Origin: Limosilactobacillus urinaemulieris
Lineage (GTDB): Bacteria; Bacillota; Bacilli; Lactobacillales; Lactobacillaceae
NCBI RefSeq assembly: GCF_014838745.1
Contig: NZ_JABUXR010000005.1
Location: forward strand, 1 to 64,000
DNA length: 64,000 nt
Direction: 5' to 3'
Shown here: positions 49,763-59,031 of the stretch, piece by piece
How positions within the stretch are numbered: position 1 is the first letter of the stretch
Layout: each line of letters opens with the position of its first letter
The notes under the pieces: model-generated
The model's input: the letters and a program-made list of their open reading frames with translations, nothing else
Databases searched by the model: none
Told to the model about the DNA's origin: nothing
Program-made: the position numbers and the translations under genes

Positions 49763-52597
49763 GTGGCAAACGATAAAATTATTATTCATGGCGCACGTGC
49801 ACATAACTTAAAGAACATTGATGTAAAAATTCCTAAGAATAAGTTAGTTGTCATTACTGGCCTATCCGGCTCGGGGAAGAGTTCGCTAGCATTTGACACC
49901 CTATATGCAGAGGGACAACGCCGCTATGTAGAAAGTTTATCTGCTTATGCTCGTCAGTTCTTAGGGCAAATGGATAAGCCGGATGTTGATTCAATTGATG
50001 GCCTTTCACCAGCAATATCGATTGACCAGAAGACCACATCTCATAACCCCCGTTCCACGGTAGGAACCGTTACGGAGATTAACGACTTTCTGCGGTTATT
50101 GTGGGCACGGGTAGGAACCCCGATATGTCCCAATGATCATATTCCGATTAGCAGCCAATCACCTGACCAGATGGTTGACCGGGTACTGGAACTTTCTGAA
50201 CGAACTCGGCTTCAAATTCTTTCTCCAGTTGTTCGTGATAAACGCGGAATACAAAAGAAAGTCTTTGAAAAGATCAAAAAGGAAGGATTTGTTCGGGTTC
50301 AAGTAGATGGTGAAACCTATGAACTAGACGAGGTCCCAGAACTTGATAAGAATAAGAAACATACGGTTAATGTTGTCATTGACCGGATTATTATCAAGGA
50401 TGGGATCCGCTCTCGCTTGTTTGATTCATTTGAAGCTGCTTTGAGGTTAAGTGACGGTTACGCAATTGCAGATGTGATCGGTGGGGACTCAATTCCGTTT
50501 TCCGAAAAGTATGCTTGCACAATTTGTGGATTTACAGTAGGTGAGCTTGAACCACGACTGTTCTCTTTCAATGCTCCAATTGGTGCTTGTCCTGAATGTG
50601 AGGGCTTGGGGTCGAAACTAGAAGTTGACGTGGATCTAGTAGTTCCTGACCGAACTAAGACACTTCGGGAAGGAGCAATGATTCCGTGGAACCCGATTTC
50701 CTCACAATATTACCCGCAGTTACTGGAACAATTCTGTGAAGCTGCCGGAATCAACATGGATACGCCGTTTAATAAACTTTCAAAAAAACAACAGCAACAG
50801 GTTCTATATGGTAATGGTGATCAGACATTCCACTTCCACTACGAAAATGACTTTGGCGGAGTTCGGGATGTCGATGTGCCGTTTGAGGGCGTTATTAATA
50901 ATATTAAACGACGGTACAAAGAAACCAATTCCGACTTTACTAGGGAGCAAATGCGAAAGTACATGACAGAGCTACCTTGTCCGGCTTGTCATGGCTACCG
51001 GCTTAACCAACGGGTATTAGCAGTTAAAATTAACGGCCAAAATATTGGTGAAGTTTCTGAATTGCCTATTAGTAAGGCAATTACATTTTTTGAGGGTGTG
51101 CAATTCTCTGAACAACAAGAAAAAATCGCCCGGCCAATTTTGAAAGAGATTTTAGATCGGCTGACTTTTATGAAAAATGTCGGTGTTGAATACCTGACAC
51201 TGAGTCGATCTGCACGAACACTTTCTGGTGGTGAAGCTCAACGAATCCGTTTGGCAACTCAAATTGGCTCAAATCTTTCTGGGGTAATGTACGTTCTTGA
51301 TGAACCCTCAATTGGTTTACACCAGCGGGATAATGATCGACTAATTTCTTCCCTTAAAGCAATGCGTGATCTTGGTAATACTTTAATTGTGGTTGAACAC
51401 GATGAAGATACTATGCGAGCTGCGGACTATATTGTGGATATTGGTCCGGGAGCTGGAGCTAATGGTGGAAAAGTAATGGCTGCTGGAACACCAAAACAAA
51501 TCATGCGTTCCAGAAAGTCACTAACAGGTCAGTACCTTTCTGGTAAAAAAATGATTGAGGTTCCTAAAGAACGCCGGGAAGGTAATGGAAAACACATTAT
51601 TCTTAAGGGAGCTGCCGAGAACAACCTAAAGAACATTAATGTCGATTTTCCTCTTGGTAAGTTTATCTGTGTAACTGGTGTTTCCGGTTCTGGAAAATCC
51701 ACGTTAGTTAACGTGATTTTGAAGCGGATTTTGGCACAGAAACTAAATAATAATTCTGCTAAGCCAGGTAAGTATAAATCAATTAGTGGAATTAGAAACA
51801 TCGAGAAGGTAATTAATATCGATCAATCGCCAATCGGTCGAACACCACGGAGTAATCCTGCTACATATACCGGGGTCTTTGACGATATTCGCGAACTCTT
51901 TGCTCAAACAAATCAGGCAAAGATGCGCGGCTATAACAAAGGACGCTTTAGTTTTAACGTAAAAGGTGGTCGTTGTGAGGCCTGTCATGGTGACGGGATT
52001 ATTAAGATTGAGATGAATTTCTTGCCAGATGTTTACGTTCCGTGTGAAGTTTGTCATGGAACACGTTATAATTCAGAAACTCTTGAAGTTGAATATAAGG
52101 GAAAAAATATTTCACAGGTTCTGAACATGACTGTTTCTGAAGCATTGAAATTCTTTAGCGCAATTCCGAAAATTAAGCGAAAGCTGCAGACGATTGAAGA
52201 CGTTGGCTTAGGCTACGTAACTCTTGGTCAACCAGCTACTACGCTATCAGGTGGTGAAGCTCAGAGAATGAAGCTTGCTGCCGAACTTCATCGTCAATCA
52301 CGAGGAAAAAGCTTCTATATTTTGGATGAACCGACAACCGGGTTACATATGGATGATATTAAACGCTTGTTGGCGGTCTTGCAGCGATTAGTAGATGCTG
52401 GGAATACTGTCCTAGTGATTGAGCATGATCTTGATGTTGTTAAGTCAGCTGATTGGCTCATTGATCTCGGCCCTGAGGGCGGAGAAGCAGGTGGCTATAT
52501 TGTTGCTACCGGGACTCCTGAAGAAGTTGCAAAGGTTAAAGAAAGTTATACCGGACAATATCTGAAGAAGATGTTAGAACGAGACAAGGCGCTTTAA
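49763..52597 (+). CDS. uvrA: Excinuclease ABC subunit A
   Basis: UvrA is the damage-recognising dimeric ATPase of nucleotide excision repair. The 944 residues show two ABC modules: Walker [10 protein letters not shown] and GVSGSGKST, signatures [12 protein letters not shown] and [12 protein letters not shown], and zinc modules with [19 protein letters not shown] and [18 protein letters not shown] start at 49763 follows AAGGGGGAG at the end of uvrB. A strong terminator follows at 52694. Confidence 0.98.
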   Translation: MANDKIIIHGARAHNLKNIDVKIPKNKLVVITGLSGSGKSSLAFDTLYAEGQRRYVESLSAYARQFLGQMDKPDVDSIDGLSPAISIDQKTTSHNPRSTVGTVTEINDFLRLLWARVGTPICPNDHIPISSQSPDQMVDRVLELSERTRLQILSPVVRDKRGIQKKVFEKIKKEGFVRVQVDGETYELDEVPELDKNKKHTVNVVIDRIIIKDGIRSRLFDSFEAALRLSDGYAIADVIGGDSIPFSEKYACTICGFTVGELEPRLFSFNAPIGACPECEGLGSKLEVDVDLVVPDRTKTLREGAMIPWNPISSQYYPQLLEQFCEAAGINMDTPFNKLSKKQQQQVLYGNGDQTFHFHYENDFGGVRDVDVPFEGVINNIKRRYKETNSDFTREQMRKYMTELPCPACHGYRLNQRVLAVKINGQNIGEVSELPISKAITFFEGVQFSEQQEKIARPILKEILDRLTFMKNVGVEYLTLSRSARTLSGGEAQRIRLATQIGSNLSGVMYVLDEPSIGLHQRDNDRLISSLKAMRDLGNTLIVVEHDEDTMRAADYIVDIGPGAGANGGKVMAAGTPKQIMRSRKSLTGQYLSGKKMIEVPKERREGNGKHIILKGAAENNLKNINVDFPLGKFICVTGVSGSGKSTLVNVILKRILAQKLNNNSAKPGKYKSISGIRNIEKVINIDQSPIGRTPRSNPATYTGVFDDIRELFAQTNQAKMRGYNKGRFSFNVKGGRCEACHGDGIIKIEMNFLPDVYVPCEVCHGTRYNSETLEVEYKGKNISQVLNMTVSEALKFFSAIPKIKRKLQTIEDVGLGYVTLGQPATTLSGGEAQRMKLAAELHRQSRGKSFYILDEPTTGLHMDDIKRLLAVLQRLVDAGNTVLVIEHDLDVVKSADWLIDLGPEGGEAGGYIVATGTPEEVAKVKESYTGQYLKKMLERDKAL

Positions 52598-52866
52598 GAA
52601 AAAAACAACATTAAAAATTCTAAATAACCTAAGGAAGCTGGCATCAGTGGTGCCCATTATTAACGCATAACAATTTCTTGGGAAATCCACAAGAAGGTTT
52701 CAGAGTTCGAGATTGTCGAGCTTTGAAACCTTTTCTGTAGGTTTTAATCATTAACTAGCGCTTTGTAAAAAATGATAAGCCCAACCCTAGTTTTAGTTAT
52801 TAAAAGACACACCCGGATTGTTGTGATACAATAACTAGGTATAAGTGTAGAAAAGAGGGGGAGAAC
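52598..52866. other. Intergenic region between uvrA and rapZ
   Basis: The 269 bases contain the uvrA terminator (52694-52735), a small hairpin GGCA..TGCC near 52638-52652, and a TACAAT/TATAAG cluster near 52828-52845 that may serve as the rapZ promoter. No gene is seen. Confidence 0.5.
52694..52735 (+). terminator. Terminator of uvrBA
   Basis: AAGGTTTCA (52694-52702) pairs with TGAAACCTT, with an inner GAGTTCGA/TCGAGCTT stem, then TTTTCTG. Confidence 0.8.
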
Positions 52867-53736
52867 ATGGTAGAAAAGATGCGAGTGGTAATTATTACCG
52901 GAATGAGCGGTGCTGGGAAAACCGTTGCTGTTCATAGTCTTGAAGACTTAGGATACTTCGTGTTCGATAATATGCTGCCTAACTTGGCAGAAAAATTTGT
53001 CGATGTGATGGAGAAAGCGAGTCAATTTAATAAGGTTGCTATGGTGATGGATTCTCGTTCCCAGAGATTTTATGATCAAGTACTGCCAAGTATTCGCCAA
53101 TTAAAAAAACGTGAGGATCTTGATGTTAGTTTACTTTTTCTCGACGCTGCCGATGATAAATTAATTTCTCGTTATAAAGAAACGCGTCGTTCACACCCGC
53201 TATCGCCTCATGGTCGGTTGTTGGATGGCGTAACGGCTGAGCGAAAATTGCTGAACAATCTTAAGAGTGAGGCAGATATTCGGATTGATACTACTTCTTT
53301 GACGCCACGAAACCTCAAACTAAGACTCAATAAGATTTTTGGTCATGGCGAGGGGAGCAATTTCTATATTGAAGTAATGTCATTCGGCTTCAAGTATGGA
53401 TTGCCGTTAGACGCTGATATTGTACTTGACGTTCGTTTTCTCCCTAACCCCTTTTACGTCCCGGAGCTTAAACATTTAACAGGAAATGATGCTGCTGTTC
53501 AGGAATATGTGATGAAAAGCCCGTTAGCAAAGGAATTTTATGCACATTTAAAGTCACTATTAGAAACGGCAATGCCAGGCTATATTCATGAGGGGAAAAG
53601 TAGTCTAACAATTGCAATTGGCTGTACTGGAGGACAACACCGTTCCGTTACCATTGCAAATAAGATTGCAACTGATTTAAAAACTGATGGTTATCAAGTT
53701 AATATTCACCATCGGGACGTTGATAAGGCAAAATAA
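52867..53736 (+). CDS. rapZ: RNase adapter protein RapZ (YvcJ)
   Basis: The 289-residue nucleotide-binding protein has Walker A GMSGAGKT at residues 12-19 and the C-terminal conserved [16 protein letters not shown]. In E. coli RapZ guides RNase E to a small RNA controlling GlmS. In Firmicutes the orthologue YvcJ affects competence, and its target is less clear. The ATG at 52867 follows AGAGGGGGAGAAC. It leads the conserved rapZ-yvcK-whiA cluster, with 20-base and 13-base gaps to the following genes. Confidence 0.95.
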   Translation: MVEKMRVVIITGMSGAGKTVAVHSLEDLGYFVFDNMLPNLAEKFVDVMEKASQFNKVAMVMDSRSQRFYDQVLPSIRQLKKREDLDVSLLFLDAADDKLISRYKETRRSHPLSPHGRLLDGVTAERKLLNNLKSEADIRIDTTSLTPRNLKLRLNKIFGHGEGSNFYIEVMSFGFKYGLPLDADIVLDVRFLPNPFYVPELKHLTGNDAAVQEYVMKSPLAKEFYAHLKSLLETAMPGYIHEGKSSLTIAIGCTGGQHRSVTIANKIATDLKTDGYQVNIHHRDVDKAK

Positions 53737-53756
53737 AAAAGAAGAGGAAGGATTAT

Positions 53757-54743
53757 ATGTTTCATAAGCCAAAGATTGTTGTGATCGGGGGCGGAACTGG
53801 TCTTCCAGTTATCCTTCGCGGGTTGCGCGATCAAAATGCTGATATTACAGCGGTGGTTACCGTCGCTGATGATGGTGGTTCGTCGGGGATCCTTCGAGAT
53901 TATATTAATGTAGTCCCGCCTGGCGATATTCGAAATGTTCTGGTGGCGCTCTCTGAGTTACCAAAATTACAGAAGGAGATCTTCCAGTACCGTTTCAAAA
54001 CGACTGACCAATTTTTGGCAGGTCACGCTATTGGTAACCTTATTATTTCCGCGCTTTCGGAAATGCAGGGTGATATTTTTGATGCAGTCCAGGAGCTTTC
54101 AGAGATGATGGAGATCCGGGGTCATGTTTTTCCTGTTTCTGATGAACCATTAACGCTGAATGCTGAATTTATGAATGGCTCAATTCTTAGTGGTGAGTCA
54201 GAAATTACTAAGGCTCATAAGCAGATTAAACGTGTCTGGGTAACGCCATCAAATGACGATGATGGTCACAAAGCCAAAGCAGTGCCTGAGGTTATTAAGG
54301 CAATTGAAAACGCGGATCAAATTGTTTTAGGGCCCGGTAGCCTGTTTACAAGTATTCTGCCAAATTTGATGATTCACGATGTTGCCGAAGCTGTATGCAA
54401 AAGCAAGGCAGAAGTAGTCTATATTTGCAACATTATGACACAAAAAGGAGAAACCGATCACTTTACTGACGCCGATCATGTTCGGGTGCTTAACCGTCAT
54501 CTTGGTAAAAACTTTATTGATACTGTATTAGTTAATATTCAGCCAGTTCCTGATAACTATATTGACTTTAAGGAATGGAATGAAATTTCCCAGCCTGTAG
54601 GACATGATTTTCAGGGACTCCGGGAGCAGGGGTGTCGAGTTATTAGTTCCAACTTTTTACAGTTAAAGGATAATGGAGCATTTCATGACCGAGATAAGGT
54701 TGTTAATGAGTTAATGAATCGCCTCCATGAAGTTCATGATTAG
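53757..54743 (+). CDS. yvcK: YvcK-type gluconeogenesis factor
   Basis: The 328-residue protein belongs to the CofD-like family, with [13 protein letters not shown] at residues 11-23, [12 protein letters not shown], and [15 protein letters not shown]. In Bacillus YvcK is needed for growth on gluconeogenic carbon sources and for normal cell shape, binding UDP-GlcNAc. The start follows AGAGGAAGGATTAT. It is the middle gene of rapZ-yvcK-whiA. Confidence 0.95.
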   Translation: MFHKPKIVVIGGGTGLPVILRGLRDQNADITAVVTVADDGGSSGILRDYINVVPPGDIRNVLVALSELPKLQKEIFQYRFKTTDQFLAGHAIGNLIISALSEMQGDIFDAVQELSEMMEIRGHVFPVSDEPLTLNAEFMNGSILSGESEITKAHKQIKRVWVTPSNDDDGHKAKAVPEVIKAIENADQIVLGPGSLFTSILPNLMIHDVAEAVCKSKAEVVYICNIMTQKGETDHFTDADHVRVLNRHLGKNFIDTVLVNIQPVPDNYIDFKEWNEISQPVGHDFQGLREQGCRVISSNFLQLKDNGAFHDRDKVVNELMNRLHEVHD

Positions 54744-54756
54744 GAGGTGACTGGCA

Positions 54757-55698
54757 TTGTCCTATGCTAGCGAAGTAAAAAAAGAGCTAACAGCAATTAA
54801 GGTCCACCGTGATAATGCTAAAGCAGAGCTAATGGCCTTAATCAGGATGAATGGATCAATCGGGATTAGTAATCATCACCTAGTATTGAATATTCAGACT
54901 GAAAATCCCGCCATTGCTCGGCGAATTTATTCATTATTAAAAGACTTTTATCACGTCGAAAGCGAGATTGTTGTCCGGCGGAAGATGAAACTAAAGAAAA
55001 ATAACCAGTACATTGTTCGTTTGCGTTATTCTGCAGAACGTGTTTTGGATGATTTACAGATCTTGCAAGGGATGCAGATCAAAGAACAGGTTCCTGTCGA
55101 ATTGTTAAAGGATGAGTGGATGGTTCGTTCATATTTACGTGGTGCATTTTTAGCTGGTGGTTCTGTCAATAACCCTGAGACTTCCCGTTATCATCTGGAA
55201 ATCTATTCTCTCTATGAAGAACATAATGAGATGATTGCCCGAATGATGAATAAGTTTGGCTTAAATGCTCAAACAACTGCTCGACGAAGCGGGTATATTG
55301 TTTACCTTAAGGAAGCAGAGAAAATTGCTAATTTTATGTCGCTAATTGGCGCGACTAATTCGATGCTACAATTTGAAAATATTCGAATAGTTCGCGACAT
55401 GCGTAATTCGGTTAACCGTCTCGTTAACTGTGAGAATGCAAATATGAACAAGATCGCTAACGCTTCAACTAAACAAATTGAAAATATTAAGCTCATTGAA
55501 GCAAGCGTCGGCTTAGAAAGCTTGCCAGATAAGCTACGCGAGATTGCTGAAACGCGACTTGCTCACCAGGAAGTCAGTTTAAAAGAATTAGGAGAACTAG
55601 TTCCCGGTGGCCCAATTTCGAAGTCTGGTGTTAATCATCGCTTGCGAAAGTTGAATGCATATGCGGATGAGCTGCGAAACCGAGCACTAGCCAAATAA
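54757..55698 (+). CDS. whiA: DNA-binding protein WhiA
   Basis: The 313 residues join an N-terminal degenerate LAGLIDADG fold ([17 protein letters not shown] near residue 127) to a C-terminal helix-turn-helix ([25 protein letters not shown]). WhiA affects cell division and chromosome segregation in Firmicutes and sporulation in Actinobacteria. It starts with TTG at 54757, justified by AGGAGGTGACTGGCA just upstream. It ends the operon and converges with clpP. Confidence 0.95.
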   Translation: MSYASEVKKELTAIKVHRDNAKAELMALIRMNGSIGISNHHLVLNIQTENPAIARRIYSLLKDFYHVESEIVVRRKMKLKKNNQYIVRLRYSAERVLDDLQILQGMQIKEQVPVELLKDEWMVRSYLRGAFLAGGSVNNPETSRYHLEIYSLYEEHNEMIARMMNKFGLNAQTTARRSGYIVYLKEAEKIANFMSLIGATNSMLQFENIRIVRDMRNSVNRLVNCENANMNKIANASTKQIENIKLIEASVGLESLPDKLREIAETRLAHQEVSLKELGELVPGGPISKSGVNHRLRKLNAYADELRNRALAK

Positions 55699-55711
55699 GT
55701 AAGTTTAAACG

Positions 55712-55748
55712 AAAATAAGCTGAAGGAAATTTTCCTTCAGCTTATTTT
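55712..55748. terminator. Bidirectional terminator between whiA and clpP
   Basis: AAAATAAGCTGAAGGAAA and TTTCCTTCAGCTTATTTT are near-perfect arms, so it ends both convergent genes. Confidence 0.9.
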
Positions 55749-55759
55749 CTGATCATTAG

Positions 55760-56353
55760 TTACTTCAACTTTGAATTATTTTCCATAATTCCGTCAAGCA
55801 AACCATAATCAACAGCCTCTTGAGCAGTTAAGTAGTGATCACGTTCGGTATCATGGTTAATCTTTTCGATTGGCTGTCCTGAATTCTTGGCCAGAATTTC
55901 GTTAATCATCTTTCGTGTCTTCAAAATTTCAGTAGCAGCAATTTCAATTTCGGTTTGTTGACCTTGAGCACCACCAGATGGTTGGTGAATCAAAACTTGT
56001 GAGTGTGGCAAACCAAAACGCTTACCCTTAGCACCTGAGGATACTAGGACACTGGCCATGGAAGCAGCCATCCCGATAACAATAGTTTGAACATCAGACT
56101 TGATGAAGTTCATGGTATCGTAAATTGCCATTCCAGATGTAACCACACCACCTGGAGAATTAATGTAAAGGTAAATGTCTTTTGTTGAATCTTGCGCATC
56201 TAGGAAAAGAAGTTGCGCAACGATTGAATTAGCCATATCGTCTTCAATTGGACCAGACAACATAATGATCCGATCCTTTAGAAGCCGTGAATAAATGTCA
56301 TAAGCACGTTCACCACGAGATGATTGCTCAATGACAGTAGGAACTAAATTCAT
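55760..56353 (-). CDS. clpP: ATP-dependent Clp protease proteolytic subunit
   Basis: ClpP forms the tetradecameric serine protease core that works with ClpX, ClpC or ClpE. The 197 residues begin [25 protein letters not shown]. The catalytic Ser lies in [10 protein letters not shown] (near residue 98), His in [14 protein letters not shown] (near 123) and Asp in the later region. The start follows AGGGAGGCTAATCGACT. Upstream are a CtsR box overlapping the -35 and a CIRCE-like element after the -10, so heat and stress induction is expected. Confidence 0.97.
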   Translation of the reverse strand: MNLVPTVIEQSSRGERAYDIYSRLLKDRIIMLSGPIEDDMANSIVAQLLFLDAQDSTKDIYLYINSPGGVVTSGMAIYDTMNFIKSDVQTIVIGMAASMASVLVSSGAKGKRFGLPHSQVLIHQPSGGAQGQQTEIEIAATEILKTRKMINEILAKNSGQPIEKINHDTERDHYLTAQEAVDYGLLDGIMENNSKLK

Positions 56354-56375
56354 AGTCGATTAGCCTCCCTTATTT

Positions 56376-56402
56376 TTAGCACTTGTTAGCATCAATTGCT
56401 AA
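56376..56402 (-). promoter_or_regulatory. CIRCE-like HrcA operator before clpP
   Basis: On the plus strand TTAGCACTT-N9-AATTGCTAA matches the CIRCE pattern TTAGCACTC-N9-GAGTGCTAA with 8 of 9 and 7 of 9 bases in the two arms and the exact 9-base spacer. It lies just after the clpP -10 box. Dual CtsR and HrcA control is known for some class I/III heat-shock genes. Confidence 0.65.
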
Positions 56403-56413
56403 CTTATGTGAAT

Positions 56414-56442
56414 ACTATACTCGTTTGGTCAAAAAAGGTCAA
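56414..56442 (-). promoter_or_regulatory. Promoter of clpP
   Basis: On the minus strand TTGACC (-35, 56442-56437) and TATAGT (-10, 56419-56414) are separated by 17 bases. The -35 is inside the CtsR box. Confidence 0.75.
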
Positions 56443-56443
56443 A
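56427..56443. promoter_or_regulatory. CtsR heptad operator
   Basis: GGTCAAA-AAA-GGTCAAA is a perfect match to the CtsR direct heptad repeat with a three-base spacer, placed over the clpP -35. Confidence 0.92.
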
Positions 56444-56464
56444 TGATTTGTCATGAAAAATAAA

Positions 56465-56493
56465 AATGAGACCGGGAGTTTAACGGTCTCATT
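56465..56493. terminator. Hairpin upstream of the clpP promoter
   Basis: AATGAGACCG (56465-56474) pairs with CGGTCTCATT (56484-56493). On the minus strand it is followed by a T-rich run, so it likely ends the small leftward gene at 56586-56699 before the clpP promoter. Confidence 0.7.
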
Positions 56494-56561
56494 ATTTTAT
56501 TATGGTCAATTCGTGGTGTTTATACGGCTAAGCATCATTAATGATAGGGGGAGAGGAAATA

Positions 56562-56630
56562 ATGAGCCGCATAGTTGGTATTAATTTAGTGAAGATCCTT
56601 AGCAATCAAACTAAGTTCAGTCGCAGCTGA
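56562..56630 (+). CDS. Possible 22-residue micro-ORF, antisense to the 37-residue ORF
   Basis: ATG at 56562 is preceded by a strong GGGGGAGAGG (about 8 bases before it) and reads MSRIVGINLVKILSNQTKFS RS (22 residues) to a TGA at 56628-56630, overlapping the opposite-strand small ORF. It is hydrophobic at the N-terminal part only. No homology is recognised and it may be chance. Confidence 0.25.
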   Translation: MSRIVGINLVKILSNQTKFSRS

Positions 56631-56699
56631 TTCCTTATCAAGGGTTGTCCAGTCGGTATTGTTAAATTTAACGAATGCTTTGAATGTATCTTTAGTCAT
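56586..56699 (-). CDS. Small 37-residue protein of unknown function
   Basis: The minus strand has an ATG at 56699 with GAGG about 9 bases before it and reads MTKDTFKAFVKFNNTDWTTL (first 20 residues), then a polar tail ending IAKDLH and a TAA at 56586-56588. A candidate promoter (TTGTAA-N17-TACTAT) lies upstream, and a terminator at 56465-56493 follows. The gene-like signals suggest a real small protein, soluble and mildly acidic. No family is recognised. Confidence 0.5.
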   Translation of the reverse strand: MTKDTFKAFVKFNNTDWTTLDKESAATELSLIAKDLH

Positions 56700-56989
56700 A
56701 ATAAATTACCTCGTTTTCATATATTGGGCATTTTAATTGGCCCTTCTTTGTTTACGACTATATAGTACCTCCTATTGGTATACTTTACAAGTCCTTTTAT
56801 CTATTAATTTTTCTAAAGATATTTTAAAATTGGTCTAGTTTAATTTTTTGAAATTTTTTACTCTAGGAAATGTTGCTATGATAATCCTGACAAGAGATAG
56901 CATTTTATGAAGGGTTGCTTTTTAAATCCATGCCCGGTATAATTGGAACGTTAATTAATTTACGTTTAATATATAAGGAGGCATTTGCT

Positions 56990-57121
56990 ATGCGTAAAGC
57001 ACACCCATACGGCGTTCAAGGTCGTCGGCCAATTGCTCCTAAGTACAAGCGAGCATTAAAGGAAAAGAAGATTGAAGCTATTCGTAAGTGGGCTAAGGAA
57101 AAGCCAGCTGAAGAAAAGTAA
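56990..57121 (+). CDS. Small basic 43-residue protein
   Basis: ATG at 56990 follows the strong AAGGAGG (56975-56981) at the normal distance. The product (MRKAHPYGVQGRRPIAPKYK, then KRALKEKKIEAIRKWAKEKPAEEK-like lysine-rich helix) is rich in Lys and Arg, with an amphipathic C-terminal half, and could bind nucleic acid. The frame opens earlier but without a ribosome binding site. A terminator follows at 57137. I do not recognise the family. Ribosome or RNA association is a guess from charge alone. Confidence 0.65.
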   Translation: MRKAHPYGVQGRRPIAPKYKRALKEKKIEAIRKWAKEKPAEEK

Positions 57122-57136
57122 TTTAATATTGTAATG

Positions 57137-57168
57137 GTTGACTGAATCTATTTTAGTCAACTTTTTTA
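57137..57168 (+). terminator. Terminator of the small basic gene
   Basis: GTTGACT (57137-57143) and AGTCAAC (57155-57161) are followed by TTTTTT. Confidence 0.8.
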
Positions 57169-57198
57169 TTTACTATTATTTAATAATAGGGATCAACC

Positions 57199-57262
57199 GG
57201 AAGTTAACTTTCTTAGAGGAAAGACTGACTGGTATAGGACGATAAATGTTGATGAAATCATT
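57199..57262 (+). repeat. Partial family B repeat copy 3
   Basis: GGAAGTTAACTTTCT.. GGTATAGGACGAT..GATGAAATCA resembles the left part of the family B copy at 44291, but is degenerate and lacks the right half. Confidence 0.5.
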
Positions 57263-57270
57263 AAACATAT

Positions 57271-57317
57271 AGTAAGAAGCCGAGAAAAAACAAGACGTTT
57301 TTTCTCGGCTTCTTACT
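57271..57317. repeat. Long near-perfect palindrome (terminator-like)
   Basis: AGTAAGAAGCCGAGAAAAAA (57271-57290) pairs perfectly with the complementary arm at 57298-57317 around CAAGACG. It lies between two family B segments. It has T-runs inside the arms in both directions and may act as a terminator. Confidence 0.7.
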
Positions 57318-57342
57318 ATTACCAGTAATTTTCGAAACTACT

Positions 57343-57507
57343 GAGTCTAATTGCGGGAATCCAAATAGGCTCACTTCGTTTCGTAAACCGAGCCTTCGAG
57401 TCTAACGCAGCGGTGCAAGCCTATTCGGCTACGAACGACTCTGATGAGTTTATCATCACTCGTCGTTCTAGGTTAGCCCATCAGGCTCTTAAATGGGTTA
57501 ATTCCCA
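57343..57507 (-). repeat. Extragenic repeat, family B copy 2
   Basis: The minus strand is close to the copy at 44291-44433, with the same GAGTCGTTCGTAGCCGAATA core and right end CCCGCAATTAGACTC. The GAGCC/GGCTC pair here replaces the GGGAC/GTCCC pair of copy 1. An insertion of about 20 bases is seen near the right end. Confidence 0.82.
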
Positions 57508-57532
57508 GTTTCCCTCTATATTAAATATTACT

Positions 57533-57569
57533 AAAAAAGGAGACTAACAAATTTTGTTAGTCTCCTTAT
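57533..57569 (-). terminator. Terminator of the tRNA-Arg gene
   Basis: GGAGACTAACAAA pairs with TTTGTTAGTCTCC around a very short loop, and on the minus strand is followed by TTTTTT. Confidence 0.85.
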
Positions 57570-57575
57570 AAAAAA

Positions 57576-57647
57576 TGCGCCCCCCGAGAGTCGAACTCGG
57601 ATCTCGAGAACCGGAATCTCACGTGCGATCCATTACACTAAGGGCGC
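57576..57647 (-). tRNA. tRNA-Arg (anticodon CCG)
   Basis: The minus strand folds to a standard cloverleaf: acceptor GCGCCCT with GGGGCGC (one U-G pair), D-arm with GTG/CAC, anticodon stem TGAGA/TCTCG with loop TTCCGGT giving CCG (decodes CGG), and T-arm CCGAG-TTCGACT-CTCGG. The discriminator base is A and the terminal CCA is not encoded. The length is 72 bases. It converges with nothing and has its own terminator. Confidence 0.95.
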
Positions 57648-57711
57648 GTCAACAAATATTATATTATCTTACTTTAAGCATAATTGCAACAATAAATTTC
57701 TATTTTAATAA

Positions 57712-57725
57712 TGATAACGTTTTCA
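57712..57725. promoter_or_regulatory. cre site (CcpA operator) upstream of gapA
   Basis: TGATAACGTTTTCA matches the degenerate cre consensus TGWNANCGNTNWCA at every position. It lies 200 bases before the gapA start and 65 bases after the tRNA-Arg 5' end on the other strand. Its target is most likely the glycolytic operon. Confidence 0.7.
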
Positions 57726-57925
57726 CAAGAAAAATAAAACTTTTCAGGCTAATTGGATAGACAAGTTAGTGAAATGTGAGTATTATTAATACCGTAAGGT
57801 TGTAATTGCTAAATCATGATCTGGCATAGATGCCTAATATTACTTAGATGTGATTGGTATCGTATGAATGTGATTGAATTAGCAAAGACACTAATTATGT
57901 TTTTCCTAAAGGAGGAAATTGCAGT

Positions 57926-58939
57926 ATGACTGTAAAGATTGGTATTAATGGTTTCGGCCGTATTGGTCGTTTGGCATTCCGTCGTATTCACGAACTCAAC
58001 ACTGATGATATTGAAGTTGTTGCTATCAACGACTTGACTTCACCAGAAATGTTGGCTTACTTACTTAAGTACGACTCAACCCAAGGTCGTTTTGATGGCG
58101 AAGTTTCATCAACTGACAAGGGTATCGTTGTTGATGGCAAGGAATACCCTGTATACGCAGAACGTGACGCACGTAACATTCCTTGGGTAAAGAACGACGG
58201 TGTTGACTTTGTTCTTGAATGTACTGGTTTCTACACTTCTGCAGAAAAGTCACAAGCTCACTTGGATGCCGGCGCAAAGCGTGTTCTTATTTCTGCACCT
58301 GCTGGTAACATTCCAACTGTTGTTCCTGGTGTTAACTTGGATACTTTAAAGGCTGATGACAAGATTGTTTCAGCTGGTTCATGCACAACTAGTTGTCTTG
58401 CACCAATGGCTTACTGGTTGAACAAGAACTTCGGTATCAAGGTTGGTACTATGACTACTGTTCACGCTTACACTGGTAGCCAAGCTGTTCTTGACCAACC
58501 ACGTGGTAAGAAGTTCCGTAACAACCGTGCTGCTGCTGTTAACACTATTCCTCACTCAAGTGGTGCTGCTAAGGCTATCGGTCTTGTTATTCCTGAATTG
58601 AACGGTAAGCTTTCAGGTCACGCACAACGTGTTGCTGTTCCTGATGGTTCATTAACTGAACTTGTTAACATCATGAACAAGAAGGTTTCTGTTGATGATG
58701 TTAACAACGCTATGAAGGAAGCTGCCAAGGATAACCCAGCATTCGGTTACACTGATGACCCAATCGTTTCAACTGATATTATTGGTTCTACTTTTGGTTC
58801 TGTATTTGACCCATCACAAACCGAAATCATGGAAGGCGAAGATGGTACTCAATTAGTTAAGACTGTTGCATGGTACGACAACGAAAATGGTTTCACTTGC
58901 AACATGATCCGGACTTTGCTTCACTTTGCAAAACTTTAA
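57926..58939 (+). CDS. gapA: Glyceraldehyde-3-phosphate dehydrogenase
   Basis: This NAD-dependent enzyme converts glyceraldehyde 3-phosphate to 1,3-bisphosphoglycerate. The 337 residues start [17 protein letters not shown], with the catalytic Cys in [15 protein letters not shown] (near residue 155) and the His in [10 protein letters not shown]. Codon use is strongly biased to GGT, CGT and AAG, as in highly expressed genes. ATG follows AAAGGAGGAAATTGCAGT. It leads the gap-pgk-tpi-eno cluster, without an adjoining cggR gene. Confidence 0.98.
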   Translation: MTVKIGINGFGRIGRLAFRRIHELNTDDIEVVAINDLTSPEMLAYLLKYDSTQGRFDGEVSSTDKGIVVDGKEYPVYAERDARNIPWVKNDGVDFVLECTGFYTSAEKSQAHLDAGAKRVLISAPAGNIPTVVPGVNLDTLKADDKIVSAGSCTTSCLAPMAYWLNKNFGIKVGTMTTVHAYTGSQAVLDQPRGKKFRNNRAAAVNTIPHSSGAAKAIGLVIPELNGKLSGHAQRVAVPDGSLTELVNIMNKKVSVDDVNNAMKEAAKDNPAFGYTDDPIVSTDIIGSTFGSVFDPSQTEIMEGEDGTQLVKTVAWYDNENGFTCNMIRTLLHFAKL

Positions 58940-59031
58940 TCCGGAATGCTGAAATATTAGCGGCATAAAAAGGTGGGAGGAGGAGACTCCAACCACCCTT
59001 TTTCTTAACAAAGAAGGAGGAAACATAATTT

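Larger units (their letters stand above)
57122..57925. other. Intergenic region before gapA: terminators, repeats, tRNA and cre
   Basis: The 800 bases hold the terminator of the small basic gene, a partial family B repeat (57199-57262), a long palindrome (57271-57317), a full family B copy (57343-57507), a tRNA-Arg with its terminator, a cre site, and about 200 bases of gapA leader. No cggR-type regulator gene is present before gapA. Confidence 0.7.
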
